DNA of 64,000 nucleotides, taken from Angiostrongylus vasorum. Lineage: Eukaryota > Nematoda > Chromadorea > Rhabditida > Metastrongylidae. A program made the position numbers and the translations under genes. The notes under the pieces were generated by a model that worked only from the letters and a program-made list of their open reading frames with translations, was not told where the DNA came from and did not search any database. The number at the start of each line of letters is the position of its first letter. Position 1 is the first letter of the stretch. Location of the stretch: NCBI GenBank assembly GCA_018806985.1, contig JADANN010000062.1, positions 145,477-209,476 on the forward strand, given 5' to 3'. Of this stretch, positions 10,521 to 22,564 are shown piece by piece.

Positions 10521-11307
10521 GGATATTTATAATCCATTACAGTGCTTAACAGAAAGTCGATTTGGTAACTCCTCTATGTTGAATATTCTCAATTTTGAAC
10601 ACTTTGTATTGACGTTAGAGATTTTATTCTTGCTCCACTCAAAAATGTGAGGGCATGATAAGTAATCGAAACAAATGAGATTGCAGACGTATCGAACTGA
10701 GCGGAGATATTTTTCCAACTCTTTATAGTGTAAGGATGAAGACGTGCACGCATTACCGCTGCACTTCTACCATCTGTCGATGTTCTTCTGCAAATCGTAA
10801 CATTTAGACTAGAATTCGCGCTTCCCCCTCTTGTTAAAATGGGATTGATTTTTTTTCCAAATTGAAAGAAAGTGATCTACATGGAGGGCGATTTTTACAA
10901 GCACTTTTCGTTTTTTGTTTACTAGATGTTCACCAACTGCCAGTGGCTTTTCGGTGAAACTAACATGTTGATCGATGAAACCTAGCAAAAGAACTATGTG
11001 GATCGACACGGAGGACGAGACGAAGTTTGCGAGACTCCTATTCACTGAAAAAGAACTGAATGTTATAGGTGTGCTTCAGGTTGTTTAAGAACACTGGCTT
11101 CACCAAAAATCTTCCAATTGCTTATGTTCACGATCACTCATTTTTTTTTGCTTCTACTTTGCATATTTTACTGCGATTTTCAAGGTCTTGAGACAGATTC
11201 GCTGCACCGAATAATATAGTGTATTTGCAAGCTCTCGCTGAGCAAACGTTACGACTATTTAAATGAGAAATTAGTTTTTCAAAGATTATATGCAGTAATA
11301 ATGCCTA
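10521..11307. other. No gene recognised
   Basis: Mirrored at 37437-38120 with several percent difference. Only short frames, with no motif I can name. Confidence 0.5.
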
Positions 11308-11585
11308 TTGTGCTCGTGTGGTGCAATGGTACGGAGGCGCCCTGCAACACACATGTGGGGTCGATCTTGGCGCCTGTCGCTCACCAAGCATCATCCCTCC
11401 GCTGCCGGCAAGTTGGTACCAGACTCGTCTGGGAAGATAGCAGCACCGACTCGATACATCGGTAGGCCACGCGAGTCATTGTAAAAGACAGATATTCATT
11501 CAATCACCACCAAACGATGTTTAATGAAGCCGTATGCATGGCGCATCCCTCACCGTTTGATCAATGCCGAGAGCTTTTTTTTATG
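11308..11585 (+). repeat. SINE-1
   Basis: A tRNA-like head TGGTGCAATGGTACGG, GGTCGATC, the CTCGTCTGGGA body and the GCCGAGAGCTTT tail. About 15 differences in 220 bases from its mirror at 37155-37436, including changes in the B-box area. Confidence 0.8.
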
Positions 11586-11639
11586 AACAATGAGTGCCAT
11601 TGTTTAGCCTTTGTTAATAAAAGTTTAAGCCTAGTATTT

Positions 11640-11890
11640 AGATGCGCTTTAGATTTTAAATAATGAAACGATTCTCTTTTCTGTTAGTTCAGTCTTCCTT
11701 TGTTCACACATAGCGTTCACACTTCGTGCGTGATTTTCTTTGTTGAGCGCCAAATTTCCGATTTTTTTATCAAACTGCTGTGTAAATGGCTTCTCTGACA
11801 TCACAGTGAAATTAGCACCTTACTTCTACGCTCCGCAAATGTTGTGTTCACCTGTTTTTTCGTCGGTCATACCCTCACCACTTTTTTTGC
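11640..11890 (-). repeat. Dispersed repeat, also at 14250-14500
   Basis: The minus strand resembles 14250-14500 (shared blocks CATTTACACA, GAACAAAG, GTGTGAACG/GTGGGCGACATGTG and AACAGAAAAGAGAA). The two copies lie inverted to each other 2.4 kb apart and are repeated in the right arm at 34340-34560 and 36930-37120. No coding role is supported. Confidence 0.55.
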
Positions 11891-12062
11891 CAACATGATT
11901 CACAAACTGATAACTGCGAAATGGTGATAAGCATTTTCATATTATTTGGATGAGACGATGCTGTAGTAAGAACGCAAAGCTGAATTTTAATATTTTTGTG
12001 GCGATTAATGTGTTCTTAGTCCTTAGGACTTCAGTGCTTTAAAGTGCCGAAAAATATCTACT

Positions 12063-12330
12063 TTATTCCAGAAAACAGCTCGTTAGTGATTCGAAAGAGT
12101 GGATACCATTGCCCGGTTCGTGTTGTCGAAGAGGCAACATTCTGCTAACTCTTTTACCATCTCGTTTTCCGAAGAAGATTTCTTCGTCGGTATCATTAAA
12201 CTCATTTGATGGAAAGAGTCGTTGCTTCTGCGCCAGTCCTATTACGTCGTACTTAGTCTTTCTACCCCTCACCGTCAGGTCCACTATGAATATTCTCATA
12301 ACGGAATAGGTTGTGTGTAGAGGTCGTCAC
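12063..12330 (-). mobile_element. RTE LINE endonuclease fragment
   Basis: The minus strand reads GRKTKYDVIGLAQKQ, FNDTDEEIFFG, GNGIHSFESLT: the N-terminal part of the apurinic-like endonuclease of RTE ORF2, where KYDVIGL(T/A)ET is conserved. Here the ET is replaced (AQKQ), so the catalytic Glu is lost. It is a fragment without the reverse transcriptase. Mirrored at 36410-36670. Confidence 0.75.
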
Positions 12331-12469
12331 CGATGTTCTTCCAGATTCATACACTGAATTGGCCCTAAAATTTCAGCAACCTCTTGTACTCGTTCCATCC
12401 AGTTCTTCCTTATTCTGGACTGTTTCATGGCCTCCATATTATGTTCATCACTTTTACTGCTTTCCTAAT

Positions 12470-12960
12470 GAGCAAACACGAGATTGTCACTTTCATTCTT
12501 TACTTATGAATAAGCTGACGTTTCAGCTGATTTGATCTTCCTCAGAGCATCGAAAGATCAAGTTGACCGCAATCTACCCAGCCATGCACCTCCATGACCA
12601 AACAGAGAAAATGCCAAACCAAGACTTCAATCACATTATGCAGAGAATAGCTTCTTCGCCCACTCACCACTTTCTGTGAGCCTTCCACTGAGAATGTCAC
12701 GTGGAGACCAACTGCACGAAGTTTACATGGAAGGGTAGTGTACCACTATCACGTTAAAATAGCACTCTTAAATAATGTATGAGATCACGCGTGAATACGA
12801 GGCACTCATCCATGCAGTTCACTTTTCGGATTCATGTAATATATGTGAAAATTGAAGCCAGCTTGATCTTTCCGAGCTTCGAGGAAGGGTAAATCCGCCG
12901 AAATGTCAGCTTTACCCATAAATAGAGAATAAAAGTCACAAACTTTGTGTTTGCTCATCG
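12470..12960. repeat. Two PLE terminal repeats facing outward, left arm
   Basis: The minus-strand part carries a hammerhead-like motif at 12512-12548 (CTGAGGA box, GAAACGTCAGCT end). The plus-strand part carries a decayed one at 12880-12912. The sequence between (TGGTCTCCACGTGACATTCT on minus) matches the region just before the PLE end at 24100-24290. No PLE coding part is kept. Confidence 0.6.
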
Positions 12961-13660
12961 AGAGAATGATGAATTATTCTATCAATACCGAGTTGAATAG
13001 TAATTGATCGTGAGAAAAACTTTTACTTTTCTTTTTCTAGACCGAAACCTGAGAGAAGTCACGGTAAGCTTATCGAGCCCAAACATGGGGCACAAAGGCT
13101 AGAATGCTGTGACTCTTCGAGAGTGAAAACAACGGCAGAACTGACATGATGTATGTGCCGCTATAGCCGTTTTCATGGTTTCGTTTTATGCAAAGTCCTA
13201 CACAAACAACTTGGCATAGGTAAATTAGTTCCTTAATATCTGGAAAAACAGCACCATATGAAACAACATCGCCGCTTTTCCTCTTGAGGGAATCCCGGTA
13301 CTTTCGGCTAGCCTTAGAGGCAGAGCGATAAAATAGTACTTAGACTCAAAGGCAGAGTGATGCATTTAAGTTTACCAGAAGGCTGCTCTTAATTTTATGT
13401 TCCCCTAAGTCTCATGAAATCAGTCTTGTGAAATCACCACCTTTGACGAACAAACCGTATGAGATCATTTTTAATATGTTTTTTGCATCTTTCATCGATA
13501 TTTGCAGTAGAATGCTAGATTTCTTCGGGAAAACTGATAGTATAGATGTCGGCTGAGTTTTGTCTCCTACATAACACTAGTTCGGCAATGAACAGCTACT
13601 CTTTTGGATCAACAACGACCTGCAGTCCAGAAGTAAAGTTGTTTATTTTCTGGAGGTATT
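12961..13660. other. No gene recognised
   Basis: Mirrored at about 35150-35800. No open frame with a recognisable motif. Confidence 0.5.
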
Positions 13661-13689
13661 GAAAGTGAATGGCATATTTTTCTTACTTT

Positions 13690-14075
13690 GTATGGCCCGT
13701 CTTCACATCTAGTGTGCGGATTCCAGAACTTCTCACATTCGATTCGTTTCCCCCCCATCCACTGTCCACGAAGATGTTCCTCGTTTTTACGTGTGGTTTT
13801 CGGTCACTGCTTAAGCATTTTCATTTCATTATGAATGTCTTAAAATGCTGGTCGAGCAATTCTCGCTTAAGTCCTGAGATAGCCTGGGTGGTGCGTTCCC
13901 AATTAGATGGCATGGAGTGATTTTTCCTCCCAGACAAGTCCGGCACCAATTTGCAGATCAGCGGAGGGATGAGAGCCTTGATTGGCCTGGAATCGAACTA
14001 GCGGAATCGAACTAGCATCATGCTCATGATGACGGATATCACTACTACTGTGTTATCCGCCCCTTTTGACAAGCA
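13690..14075 (-). repeat. SINE-2
   Basis: On minus a tRNA-like head (GGCGGATAACACAGTAGTAG, then GCTAGTTCGATTCC) is followed by a CAATCAAGGCTCTCATCC body and a 3' part with CATTTTAAGACATTCATAAT. About 385 bases. Mirrored at 34740-35125, where the head reads GGCGGATAGCACAGTGGTAG. Confidence 0.7.
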
Positions 14076-14249
14076 TTATGGTCCTAAATAAAGATCAGGA
14101 AAGCAAGCGCAAGTGTTTGAAATTTAGTCGTGCTCTTTCATCACGTCTCCTTATTCTCAATAAAATCTGTAAAATTATTTGCAGTAGTTATGACTTTGTG
14201 GAGTTTTTTTGGACAACAAAGGGGAAGAATTGAATAACGAAAAAGACCA

Positions 14250-14500
14250 ATGAACGCCATTTTTATGAAGTAACTAGTTCCCCCATTACGGTACTATTTT
14301 CATGGTGGTGTCACAACAGTCATTTACACACCATTTTGATGAAGATTCGAAAAGCTAGTGCTGAACAAAGGAAGCCACACACAAAAGTGTGGGCGACATG
14401 TGAGGACAAAGGAGAACTAAACAAACAGAAAAGAGAAACGTTCCATTTTTTGAAGTCTAAAGTACATTTAGCTAAGCGCGAAATTTTGGAAGTAGGGGAG
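14250..14500 (+). repeat. Dispersed repeat, partner of 11640-11890
   Basis: See shared blocks at 11640-11890. The open frame here (HTKVWATCEDKGELNKQKRE) is not kept in the partner, which argues against a coding role. Confidence 0.5.
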
Positions 14501-14619
14501 ATCTCTTATTATAGCTGTAAAGATTTCGTATATTCTCAAGGTTATTAAGACGACTATTGTATAATGCCAGGTGTAATCAGTCAGTGCACTCTAAATGTAC
14601 TGTTTCCATGATTTTTTCT

Positions 14620-14850
14620 CGTCATCGAAGCTCCAGCACTCCGCAGTCTTATTTCAGGCCGGGTTCCTCTATACTCAAGGAAGAGTCGATTCGACCAGCA
14701 TTCAACGACATTCATGATGAAAGGAGGATGTCCTGAAACAGCAGCCGAAGTCATATGTGAAAAATTGGGACGCCATCGTGGGCAAAGGAAGCGATGTACC
14801 AAATCCAATACCAGAGCTGCTGAAATCCGCATAGTATGTGTGGAATATTG
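14620..14850 (+). repeat. SINE-2-like 3' part
   Basis: Shares CATTCATGATGAAAGG-type and CGTGGGCAAAG-type blocks with the 3' part of SINE-2. The tRNA-like head is missing. Mirrored at 33960-34190. Confidence 0.5.
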
Positions 14851-15139
14851 CTCGTATGAAATAATATTTATAAAAGCAAAGTTATTGTGTAGTTGTGTGC
14901 AAAGTGTCACCTTATTTGTTGATATTGAAGCATAGCAGTACCTTTCAAGGATTTTGTTGGAATTTCTACACTTCTATTACCCAGGCGATATCGTGTTCGA
15001 CGTCTCTGAGTGTTAGCGGAATGTGGCATTCTAAATTTACCGCTTTTTTGCGATAAATACTCATCGGTGGCTTGCCGAGATCTTCCATTATGTCCTGACA
15101 TATTCAAGTTTAGCTTCCAAGTTTCTTTCAAAGTAGACA

Positions 15140-16430
15140 ACGTGGTGTACGAAACAATTTCTCATTATCACACATTTTTTTTCAGTTACTTAATCACTAG
15201 GTTTATCTGCACTTATATGACTCAAGTATGTGCTGTGCACAGCAGAACACGCATATGCACGTTTCTAACAAATCCCTTGTCTAGCAGGACGGACACCCGC
15301 GTTACCTCGCAACTACTTGACTAACGATTCCTCACGGAGGAAAAATCCGCTGATGTTTCCTTATACAGCAACACATTAACTCGGCCGCGCTTGTAATATG
15401 AAGGGTGAAGGGTAATGCCCTTGGTTTTGATCAGCCCCCTAGGAATACGCCGTGCGTTTAATCCCCTCATGCATTTGGGAGGTTTAATGTATTTCTCGGT
15501 GTGCAAAAATCACTTATAAGACCTATCGATGTTTTCACTCAGTGTTTGTTGCCTATTTTGACAAAACAGGCATTAATTAACCGACAACGGAAAGATGAAC
15601 AGCTTGCTCTTCCCAGGGTTTGTTCTCGAATCTAGCACCACACGTGCACTGCACGACACCTGTGAAGAATGCGCCTCGTGCTCTGTTTCTTGTGGAATCT
15701 ACATTCTTATAAATGCTATAGCTCCCACGCATGCATTATGGAGCGCTGCTTAGTGGAGGAATCGCTGTCCTTTCTTCTACTGACTAATTTGTTAGTCTGC
15801 CGTGTAATTCATGACTAAAATTTTTACCATTCAATACTTCTCTCAGAGTTCTTTCGTGGGGAAGAAAGCTGCTGCGAAGCGTCCGATTGTATTAGGCTCA
15901 TTGACTTTGGACAACGTGAACGTGTGATGTGAACAGTAGCTCAAAGATTGAATTAATTTTTGTTTGCTCTTTGAAGTAAATGTTCATCGGCTTCGATTTA
16001 TGCGAAGTTATTCTTCGGTTGTTTTTTTAAGGTTGGTCGTCAGTGATAGCCTATATTTCACCTTTCTTCACTTATCAGTTGCTTATTACTGGCTTATTTT
16101 CCAAACAAATGACAAAATATTCCATTTTCAAGGTGCGACGCAATTATTAGAAGCCCCTAACAAGACATAGTAAGGTGGCGGGTTCAGTTACGCGCCTTCA
16201 GCAAACCGAACCCTCCGTTGTTCTGGTGTTGGCAATTGGTGTGAAATAGACATGTCTGGAAGGACTAAAAGATCTGCACATATGATGTTTTAGCTCTGAG
16301 CTTAATCCAACAGAAATAAGAACTCATCACTCGCAGTTTGCTGACTAAGCTTTGACTTTCTCTTAACGAAAACCCACGCATAGCAACGGGCACAAGGTCG
16401 TTTTGTTCCCTGTTCCTAGTTGTTGGTGCC
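15140..16430. other. No gene recognised; decayed SINE piece near 16170-16260
   Basis: Mirrored at 32380-33640 (for example 15321-15506 against 33310-33500, about 15 differences in 190 bases). The piece GGCAATTGGTGTGAAATAGA with CATGTCTGGAAGGA recalls the SINE-1 body. Confidence 0.45.
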
Positions 16431-16514
16431 TTTCGAATGACGGGTTCTCAACTCCACCATTGAGCATGACATGCTATGACTGAAATCAGACACAATTTTA
16501 CCAGATTCCACGAC

Positions 16515-17265
16515 CGTTCTGGCTGATAATATACCTTTTCTTTAATGCTCTTGCGCTCGGGCGTCTTCGCTAGTTTTGTCGTTTGCATTACTGAAGGTTC
16601 CTTAGGATCTTGAATCGTGTACCGCACAGCTCGCACATTAATTTCGTTCTTAGCTCTATTTCAAGAATCCCAAAAAATTATTTAAACATTCTTCGTCCCG
16701 CACTGTGCACATGGTATCTCATTTTCGACATGCATTGCCGTGTCGTATCTTTCGCCGAATCCTCAGTTGTTGCCGCTATGACTGAATAAGGATACGATAT
16801 AAGGATGAGGACAAAACATCCACATGATACTTCGTTGTTATAACCACGACGCTTGATACTGGCTGAACTAATCTGCGCCCTCCTCTTTTACCTAAAAGCT
16901 GATCGGTTGAGACGTCACGATGTGAGCCTGAATTTTTTTTATTTAAAAGGGATAAAGAACTAGAAAATAAATCGTTGAGGATACGTCGTTTTCACTGTCC
17001 TTTCCTGTTTTGACGACAGCAACTAAAAATATCAAAGAAAACGTTATTGAGGCGATTAACGCACACGTTAAAATTCAACTGATTCCCCTTCTAATCCTAC
17101 AACATTGTTCGACTTCTGCGTTATTGCTTCAGGCTGACGCCGAAAGCCAAGAAGCGTACGACATTGCAGTAAAGCAGTGAAAGATTTCATAAATCCACAA
17201 TGATGCTGAGATATTTGCAAAACTCCGGACCGCGGGTGTCTGCGGTGGGGAACGGGCGCGCTGTT
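16515..17265. other. Left-arm-only segment
   Basis: The left and right arms match up to 16515/32305 and again from 17265/31285. The sequence between is unrelated: this 750-base piece on the left, and a PLE-derived piece on the right. I recognise nothing in it. Confidence 0.55.
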
Positions 17266-17330
17266 ACCCTTTCCGGAGTTAACGCGTTCACCACTACACC
17301 AAATGGGCCCTTGTTTCGCCTGTCTCTCAG
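17220..17330 (-). repeat. tRNA-like repeat relic
   Basis: On minus, CATTTGGTGTAGTGGTGAAC resembles a tRNA A box region. A relative lies at 26805-26880 and the right arm keeps ATGGTGCAGTGATGAACGCG at about 31236. Confidence 0.4.
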
Positions 17331-17807
17331 CTAGTTATATCGATCAGTTCCATCAACAATCACTGGTCAACGGGATTGGTCTAGGGAGCTCAAATCGGCG
17401 TTGAACATAGTTAAGCTGAGGATGTAGTTGAAAACTTAAAAGGAAAAGAAAAGAAAAAAAAGGAAAAGTTAGCATTGCGATTTCATAATTGTCAAGGAAA
17501 AAAATGAATGTGAGATCAAATTGTTTTCCAAGGAACTGGATTTCTCAAACATTCTTGACACGAATATAGAAATGAGAACAGGCATAGAATGAAATAGAAA
17601 TAGAAAAGTGTGATGGGACAAACGAATGCTACGAAATGTTTTTAGTTAGAATGTTCCGAAAATTCCATTCCTTGGCCAAGCAATACTTGGGTATAGGTCA
17701 TTTTCAGGAACGCAGGACTGCAATACATTTACAGTGGTCTTACACTGCAACCGCACTCATTCCTTAGACTTACAGAGCTCAGAAAACACAATTTATAGCA
17801 AAGCTGG

Positions 17808-18085
17808 CGCGTGTGGCACAGTGGTCAGAAGCGCTCTGCAACGCACATGTGGTCCGCGCCTACGGCCCACCAAGCCTTCCATCTCTCCGGGTCGGGAAAT
17901 TGGTAGCAGACCTGTCTGGAAGGATAGCAGCACTGGCTCGATATATCGATAGGACACCGCGAGTCATTGTAAAGGCCAGATACGCATTCAATCACCTCCA
18001 AACGATGTTTAATGATGTCGAATACATGACGCATCCCTCAGCATGACTGATCAACGCCGAGAGCTTTCTCCTTTATTCTTTATAG
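17808..18085 (+). repeat. SINE-1
   Basis: Head GTGTGGCACAGTGGTCAGAA, body CTGTCTGGAAGGATAGCAG and tail CGCCGAGAGCTTTCTCCTTT. Mirrored at 30470-30750. Confidence 0.82.
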
Positions 18086-18540
18086 TAAAGCTTTCGTCTT
18101 GTTCTTATCTTCCCCATTCTTTAGTATAACCACTTAAGAAAATTAATAAGAAATTCTGCGCAAAATTACTAATAGACGTTGCCTCGCACCCATTTATTTA
18201 TGAAAGCTGCCATTTCCTTTACAAAGATGAACTTTTTTTCTTTTCTTTCCCCTTCAATTTTTTCCGCCAATACCTGTACCATGGACGTTTAATGAACATG
18301 GAAAATTACATGAGGGAAGAATTAGACAGAAGGAGGAGAGAAACTTGAGGCTCACTCAAGCCTTCCAAAGAAGCCATCGATGGACTGGAGAACCCAAAAA
18401 ATCCGCTGTCACCTTTTCGATTTGACGGTTCTTGATTGCTCAAATGCTTCCTCAAGTAGTATGGGCAAGATTACCTTTTATTTTTCAGCAGATTACTTGC
18501 AAAAAATTCCTTCAAATTACTGCATACGTCACGTTCAATA

Positions 18541-18822
18541 GAGCGCGTGTGGCGCAGTGGTCGGAGGCGCCCTGTAACACATACATGCAATCGATCACCT
18601 CTGCCCATGGCCCACCAAACCCTCCATCCCTCCGGGGTCGGTAAATTGGTCCCATAATTTTCTGGCAGGATAGCATCAGTGGCTCGACACATCAGTAGGC
18701 CACCGCGATTCATTGTAAAGGCCAGATATGCATTCAATCACCTCCAACGATGCTTAATGAAGTCGAATGTATGGCGCATCTCTTAGGGATTGATGAATCC
18801 CGAGAGCTTCATCTTTTTTATC
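18541..18822 (+). repeat. SINE-1, first element in the IR1 spacer
   Basis: Head GCGTGTGGCGCAGTGGTCGG, GATCACCTC in place of the B box, and tail CCCGAGAGCTTCATC. It lies about 110 bases inside the inner end of the left IR1 arm. Confidence 0.8.
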
Positions 18823-18924
18823 CTTTTATATATGGGTTTACATCAATGTAATCCATATCGAATTTGTCGAGGATTTTATCTGGTGTTTCGTGGACCTATT
18901 CGAATATTCCTCTTAATATTACTT

Positions 18925-19035
18925 CGGACTCGTCGAGCAGTACCCACTCGACTACTCTTGCACGCGACAGGGGAAAAAATGGAAAAATTGACTGGCTCCA
19001 GGTCAAGTCACTGGACGATTAACGGGGCTATAGGT
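18925..19035 (+). mobile_element. RTE-type LINE tail, short relic
   Basis: A short stretch resembles the same RTE end (LLLHATGEKMEKL and SRSSHWTINGA read across frames, as in the copies at 541 and 48441). It is decayed. Confidence 0.55.
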
Positions 19036-19039
19036 GATA

Positions 19040-20220
19040 CAGGTGGATATTATTTCGGAATCGCTGATATGGAATAATCTCAGTAAGAAGCGCATAAGTG
19101 AGAGAGATGTTACAAACATATTCTTAAAAGCAGGCTCTGCTTGATGTTTCTGAGGTGAAAATGTCAACTCTTGAGACGGCGCTCCTCCAATTCCACCAGG
19201 TCGTTTATCAGAAAGCGCTCTCCGGCTCGTAGTGGAAGGTTTAGAAACTGTGTTATTGTACGCGGGCACCGCTTTAAATGCGCAACACATTTTCCTCCAG
19301 TGAAATGCCCTCGGAACCATCACCCTCGCCTCACTTAGCCCATTCCACCACAAGACGTTAAACCCGAACATCACCACACCCAAGTGGTTCCGATGGTAGT
19401 CCAGTGCATCGACACTCTCTGGTCAGCCACCCAGTTTCGATGGAACGCTTTCTCTACTAACAACAATGTGAGTTATTTCTTTATGGTTTGTCTTAGTTCT
19501 TTCGATAGTATTACCTATCGGAATTTCTGGTCTCTCTATCCGTTAACGCAGAAATTAATCAAGTCAGCACTGTATGCGGGCAGTGAAATAAATAATTCTG
19601 CGCAGGTTTCTTCAGTAATGACCACAAGAAGCGAAATACGGAATGAGTGCAATGACTCCGTGTAATATGGAAGCGGCAAATAGTGAAGGCTTCATGACTG
19701 TAAATTGTGGTCAGAAGCCGTTAATTTATGAGGATACTATGTCGTGAGGACGGAAGATTTTGTGTGGAATGCGGCAGTTGTGAATAGTGCAGGTTATAAT
19801 GAATGGTAGATTGGATGTAAAAGATTGTAACTGCAAAAGTATTGGATAGATGTATTTTGGCGGTCACGAATGTCTATGAGGTGGAAATAAGACCTACTAA
19901 ATGGGGAACGCATAAATGCACCCAAAGTCCATTGACTTTCCATGGATTACAATTTTTAATGGAGCCATATGTAAAACTGCATTACAGTTTCCAACAAAGG
20001 CTATTGATTGTAGGCAAGGATTGAAAGTTCTGTGTGAAGAGTTTTAATTTCCAAATAGCTGTAGCAACATCTATTCGAGGATTTCCCCAATTGCATGGAA
20101 TACATGCAAATTGTGCGTATGTATGCATACATTAACAAAAAAAGGAAGCTCTAAATCACCGCAAACTGGGACTAATTCAGTTTGTTAGCCGGCTGTTTGA
20201 AAGTCGTTCTCGATAACATG
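19040..20220. other. No gene recognised
   Basis: The longest open frame, 19003-19383 on minus, includes decayed LINE tail and has no domain I know. The rest is AT-rich without motifs. Confidence 0.4.
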
Positions 20221-20224
20221 GACA

Positions 20225-20790
20225 AAGGATACTAGGATCGGCGCATTTAACACCATCATGTCAGCGCTAAAAAAGATGAGAGTTCAAAAGGCACCAAGAG
20301 GAGTCTGTTTCCAGAAATAATCGAACTGCTACGCCAACGTGGAATCGGCTAAACTACAAGGCATCCCCTAATTCCTGTCTCAGTTTATAAAACAATGTAG
20401 ACAGGCGTAAAACAAGATCTCAAGGAGAGAAGATCAGCAGTTGTGGTCGAAGCTGCAGAGGCTTTGGAAAGGCATTCGTAGAGCTCACCGATGGTTTGCA
20501 AATTACAAAACGGTGATGATTGCACTCCAACGCTCAGACGGAAGAGTTACAGCTTCCAGAGGGGCAGTGAAAAAAATCATTTGTTAATTCTACACGGATC
20601 CCTTCAAAAGCCGCTTTCTGGTGCCCTTATATGAAATGAACGAGGATGGGTATGTCGTCCCAGCGGTTCTCCCTTCCGAAATTCAACGTTGTCTTTCTTC
20701 GGTGAGGAATCCAAGCACATCTGATCCAGACCAAATAGGACGTGAACACCTGAAGAACATTCGGCTAGACCTCATCAATTCTCGTTGACG
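20225..20790 (+). mobile_element. RTE LINE reverse transcriptase, N-terminal relic
   Basis: Patches read EIIELLRQRG, KERRSAVVVEAAEALERHS, a TASRGAVKKII-like block, then MNEDGYVVPAVLPSEIQRCL, SVRNPSTSDPDQIGREHLKN. These match, in order, the linker and RT entry of RTE ORF2 (VLPSEI, and S-V-R-N with P-D-R/Q-I). Stops and frame changes separate them and the catalytic palm is missing. Confidence 0.78.
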
Positions 20791-21941
20791 GGTAATTGAA
20801 ACACCGTTACGTTAAAAAACTGCTGTAAGAAAGGCAAAGCAAGGGCTTTGGCAGGGCAGTGGATAACACTTGAGGATTCGGAAATGGTAGTCTCAAGTTC
20901 GAAGCTCACCTGTGCTTCCGAGTTTTGGTAATATCTCAGCATTATTGAGGTTGTATTTCACATAACGCCCTTCCATGGAAAAGTAGTAGCATCAAATAAA
21001 AGTTAAACATAGTGACAATACAACTTCGTTTTTAAAAACTGTTAGGAATTCGACACAGTAACATAACATTCCCACTACTCTTCATTAGGAGACTTTAAAA
21101 ATATTTAACATTACTTAATTGAGCCCGATGAAAATCAAGGGACCTAAGAAGTGGAATTTCTTGTGTTTGAAATGTACTAAAATACTGCGGTGATATGCTG
21201 CCTCTTTACTGAAGGTCTTAAAATGTTTTACAAGTATGATGATGAGCCGAAAGAAATTTATCAGCCTGCTCCCAATGTGTTTAATGAAGAAGATGTGAAA
21301 TCGCAATAAGAGTGCAAAGTAGATCCAATACACGTTGTCGAAGGATACACTCAGGATGCTTTTTTGCTAATCCTTACAAACCAACGACGAGGTTAAGGTT
21401 TCACCGCGCTCAAAATCGCAGATAACATGACATTTACAAGACAAGAGGATAGTTAAGGTGCTAGACAATAACAAAATCGACCATGGACTTACTTTTACGC
21501 GTAGAACTGATGGTGGTAGTCAGGCTTCTTTCCTAGACATGACCCGATTGATTTATTCTTCATGATGACATATCGAAGCATGAGCGCATTGATACTTTTT
21601 GTAGACGTATTAAAGCTCACGTGCATGGTTGCTCTTGTATCTATATGATTTGCATAATGTGAAAAATCGTTCAAAAACAATTTAGTTGCGGAGCGTATTC
21701 GGGTTTGAGGAGCGACTATTACCTGCACGTCAAGCCTTAGATAACCGCATCAGCTCTCTGCAGGTATGCTCAGTGGCCATCACATAGCCACCGATGCCCT
21801 TGACCACCCCTTCCAACACAGGCACCACTATAAAAAAGTCGAGTTATACGACGTTATGTTGCTCTATGTGCTAAGGCAAAGAATCACTTGAACCCACAAC
21901 ATCAGCTCTGATCATCTCAAACCCCTGTGAAGTTTTAACAT

Positions 21942-21998
<57 letters not shown>

Positions 21999-22340
21999 GC
22001 ATATGTATAGTCGCAGTCCGTGACAATATGAGGGCCCATTTCTTAGGTATCAGTGCTTAGACGACTTTTAGTATCAGAACAAGACCAGATAGACGTTTTC
22101 AGTAAATAAAAAGTAAAGGTGAACATTTCTACACATCCGAGGAGAGAACGCCGTATAGCTTGTTATCGACCAAAGGAGCCCGTTTTCGTTGGGCGATTGG
22201 CTAACTTTCACATTAGGTAACCACAACATTGAGCTCTTGACATGGTCGAGCAAAAGAACAAAAAGTGTTTAAACTCGCTTGCAACACACTCACTTCACAT
22301 TTCTGAGTTCTGATTGTTTCATGTCAATATCAGCATCCAC
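20791..22340. other. No gene recognised; contains a TA microsatellite
   Basis: AT-rich sequence with short frames only. Confidence 0.45.
21942..21993. repeat. (TA)n microsatellite
   Basis: About 25 uninterrupted AT units followed by ACATATGCATATG. It could extrude as a cruciform. Confidence 0.95.
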
Positions 22341-22344
22341 CACC

Positions 22345-22500
22345 GTCTTGTTATCAAAGTCGCATGGTGCAGAGTCTCTCTTTGATCCATTAGGGCTGCG
22401 TCTGCCTGCAGTGGTGAAGACCTGGGGAGACTATGGCCAGGCGGACTTCAGCATTCCAGGGAACCACAGCTTAAATCTCCGAACAATGGAGGTTATGTTG
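22345..22500 (-). repeat. R390 repeat, partial
   Basis: A partial, diverged minus-strand copy (TATCAAAGTCGCATGGTG to CCATGGTTT-like end) ending just before the PLE at 22541. Confidence 0.55.
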
Positions 22501-22564
22501 GGTCCCGCACAATCATTGAGGATGGGCTTTTTCAAGAATCTGTAACGGCGCACAGCAAAAGAGT

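Larger units (their letters stand above)
1771..18431. repeat. Left arm of large inverted repeat IR1
   Basis: This arm reads as the reverse complement of 30073-47616. Matching landmarks are the astacin exons, a SINE at 11308 against 37436, and ORF pairs at 15964 against 32860 and 14910 against 33901. The sum of paired coordinates is about 49398 in the outer part and about 48500-48800 in the inner part, so indels have accumulated. The outer end falls in the shared GAGACC/GGTCTC at 1771 and 47616. The inner end falls at GACGGTTC near 18431 and GAACCGTC near 30073. Hand comparison gives near identity from about 2430 to 7220 and roughly 5-10% difference elsewhere. Confidence 0.93.

Noticed and set aside
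17808..17890. Possible tRNA genes at the heads of the SINE copies
   Set aside because: A- and B-box-like blocks are present but the acceptor and anticodon stems cannot be closed, and the same head is tied to a conserved 280-base body.
18471..18737. Open frames reading AQWSEA-, HVxSI- or DLSGRIAALARY-type peptides
   Set aside because: They recur wherever SINE-1 occurs, on either strand, and are products of the repeat.
21942..21993. (TA)n tract as an origin or regulatory element
   Set aside because: It is a plain microsatellite; nothing around it supports a function.
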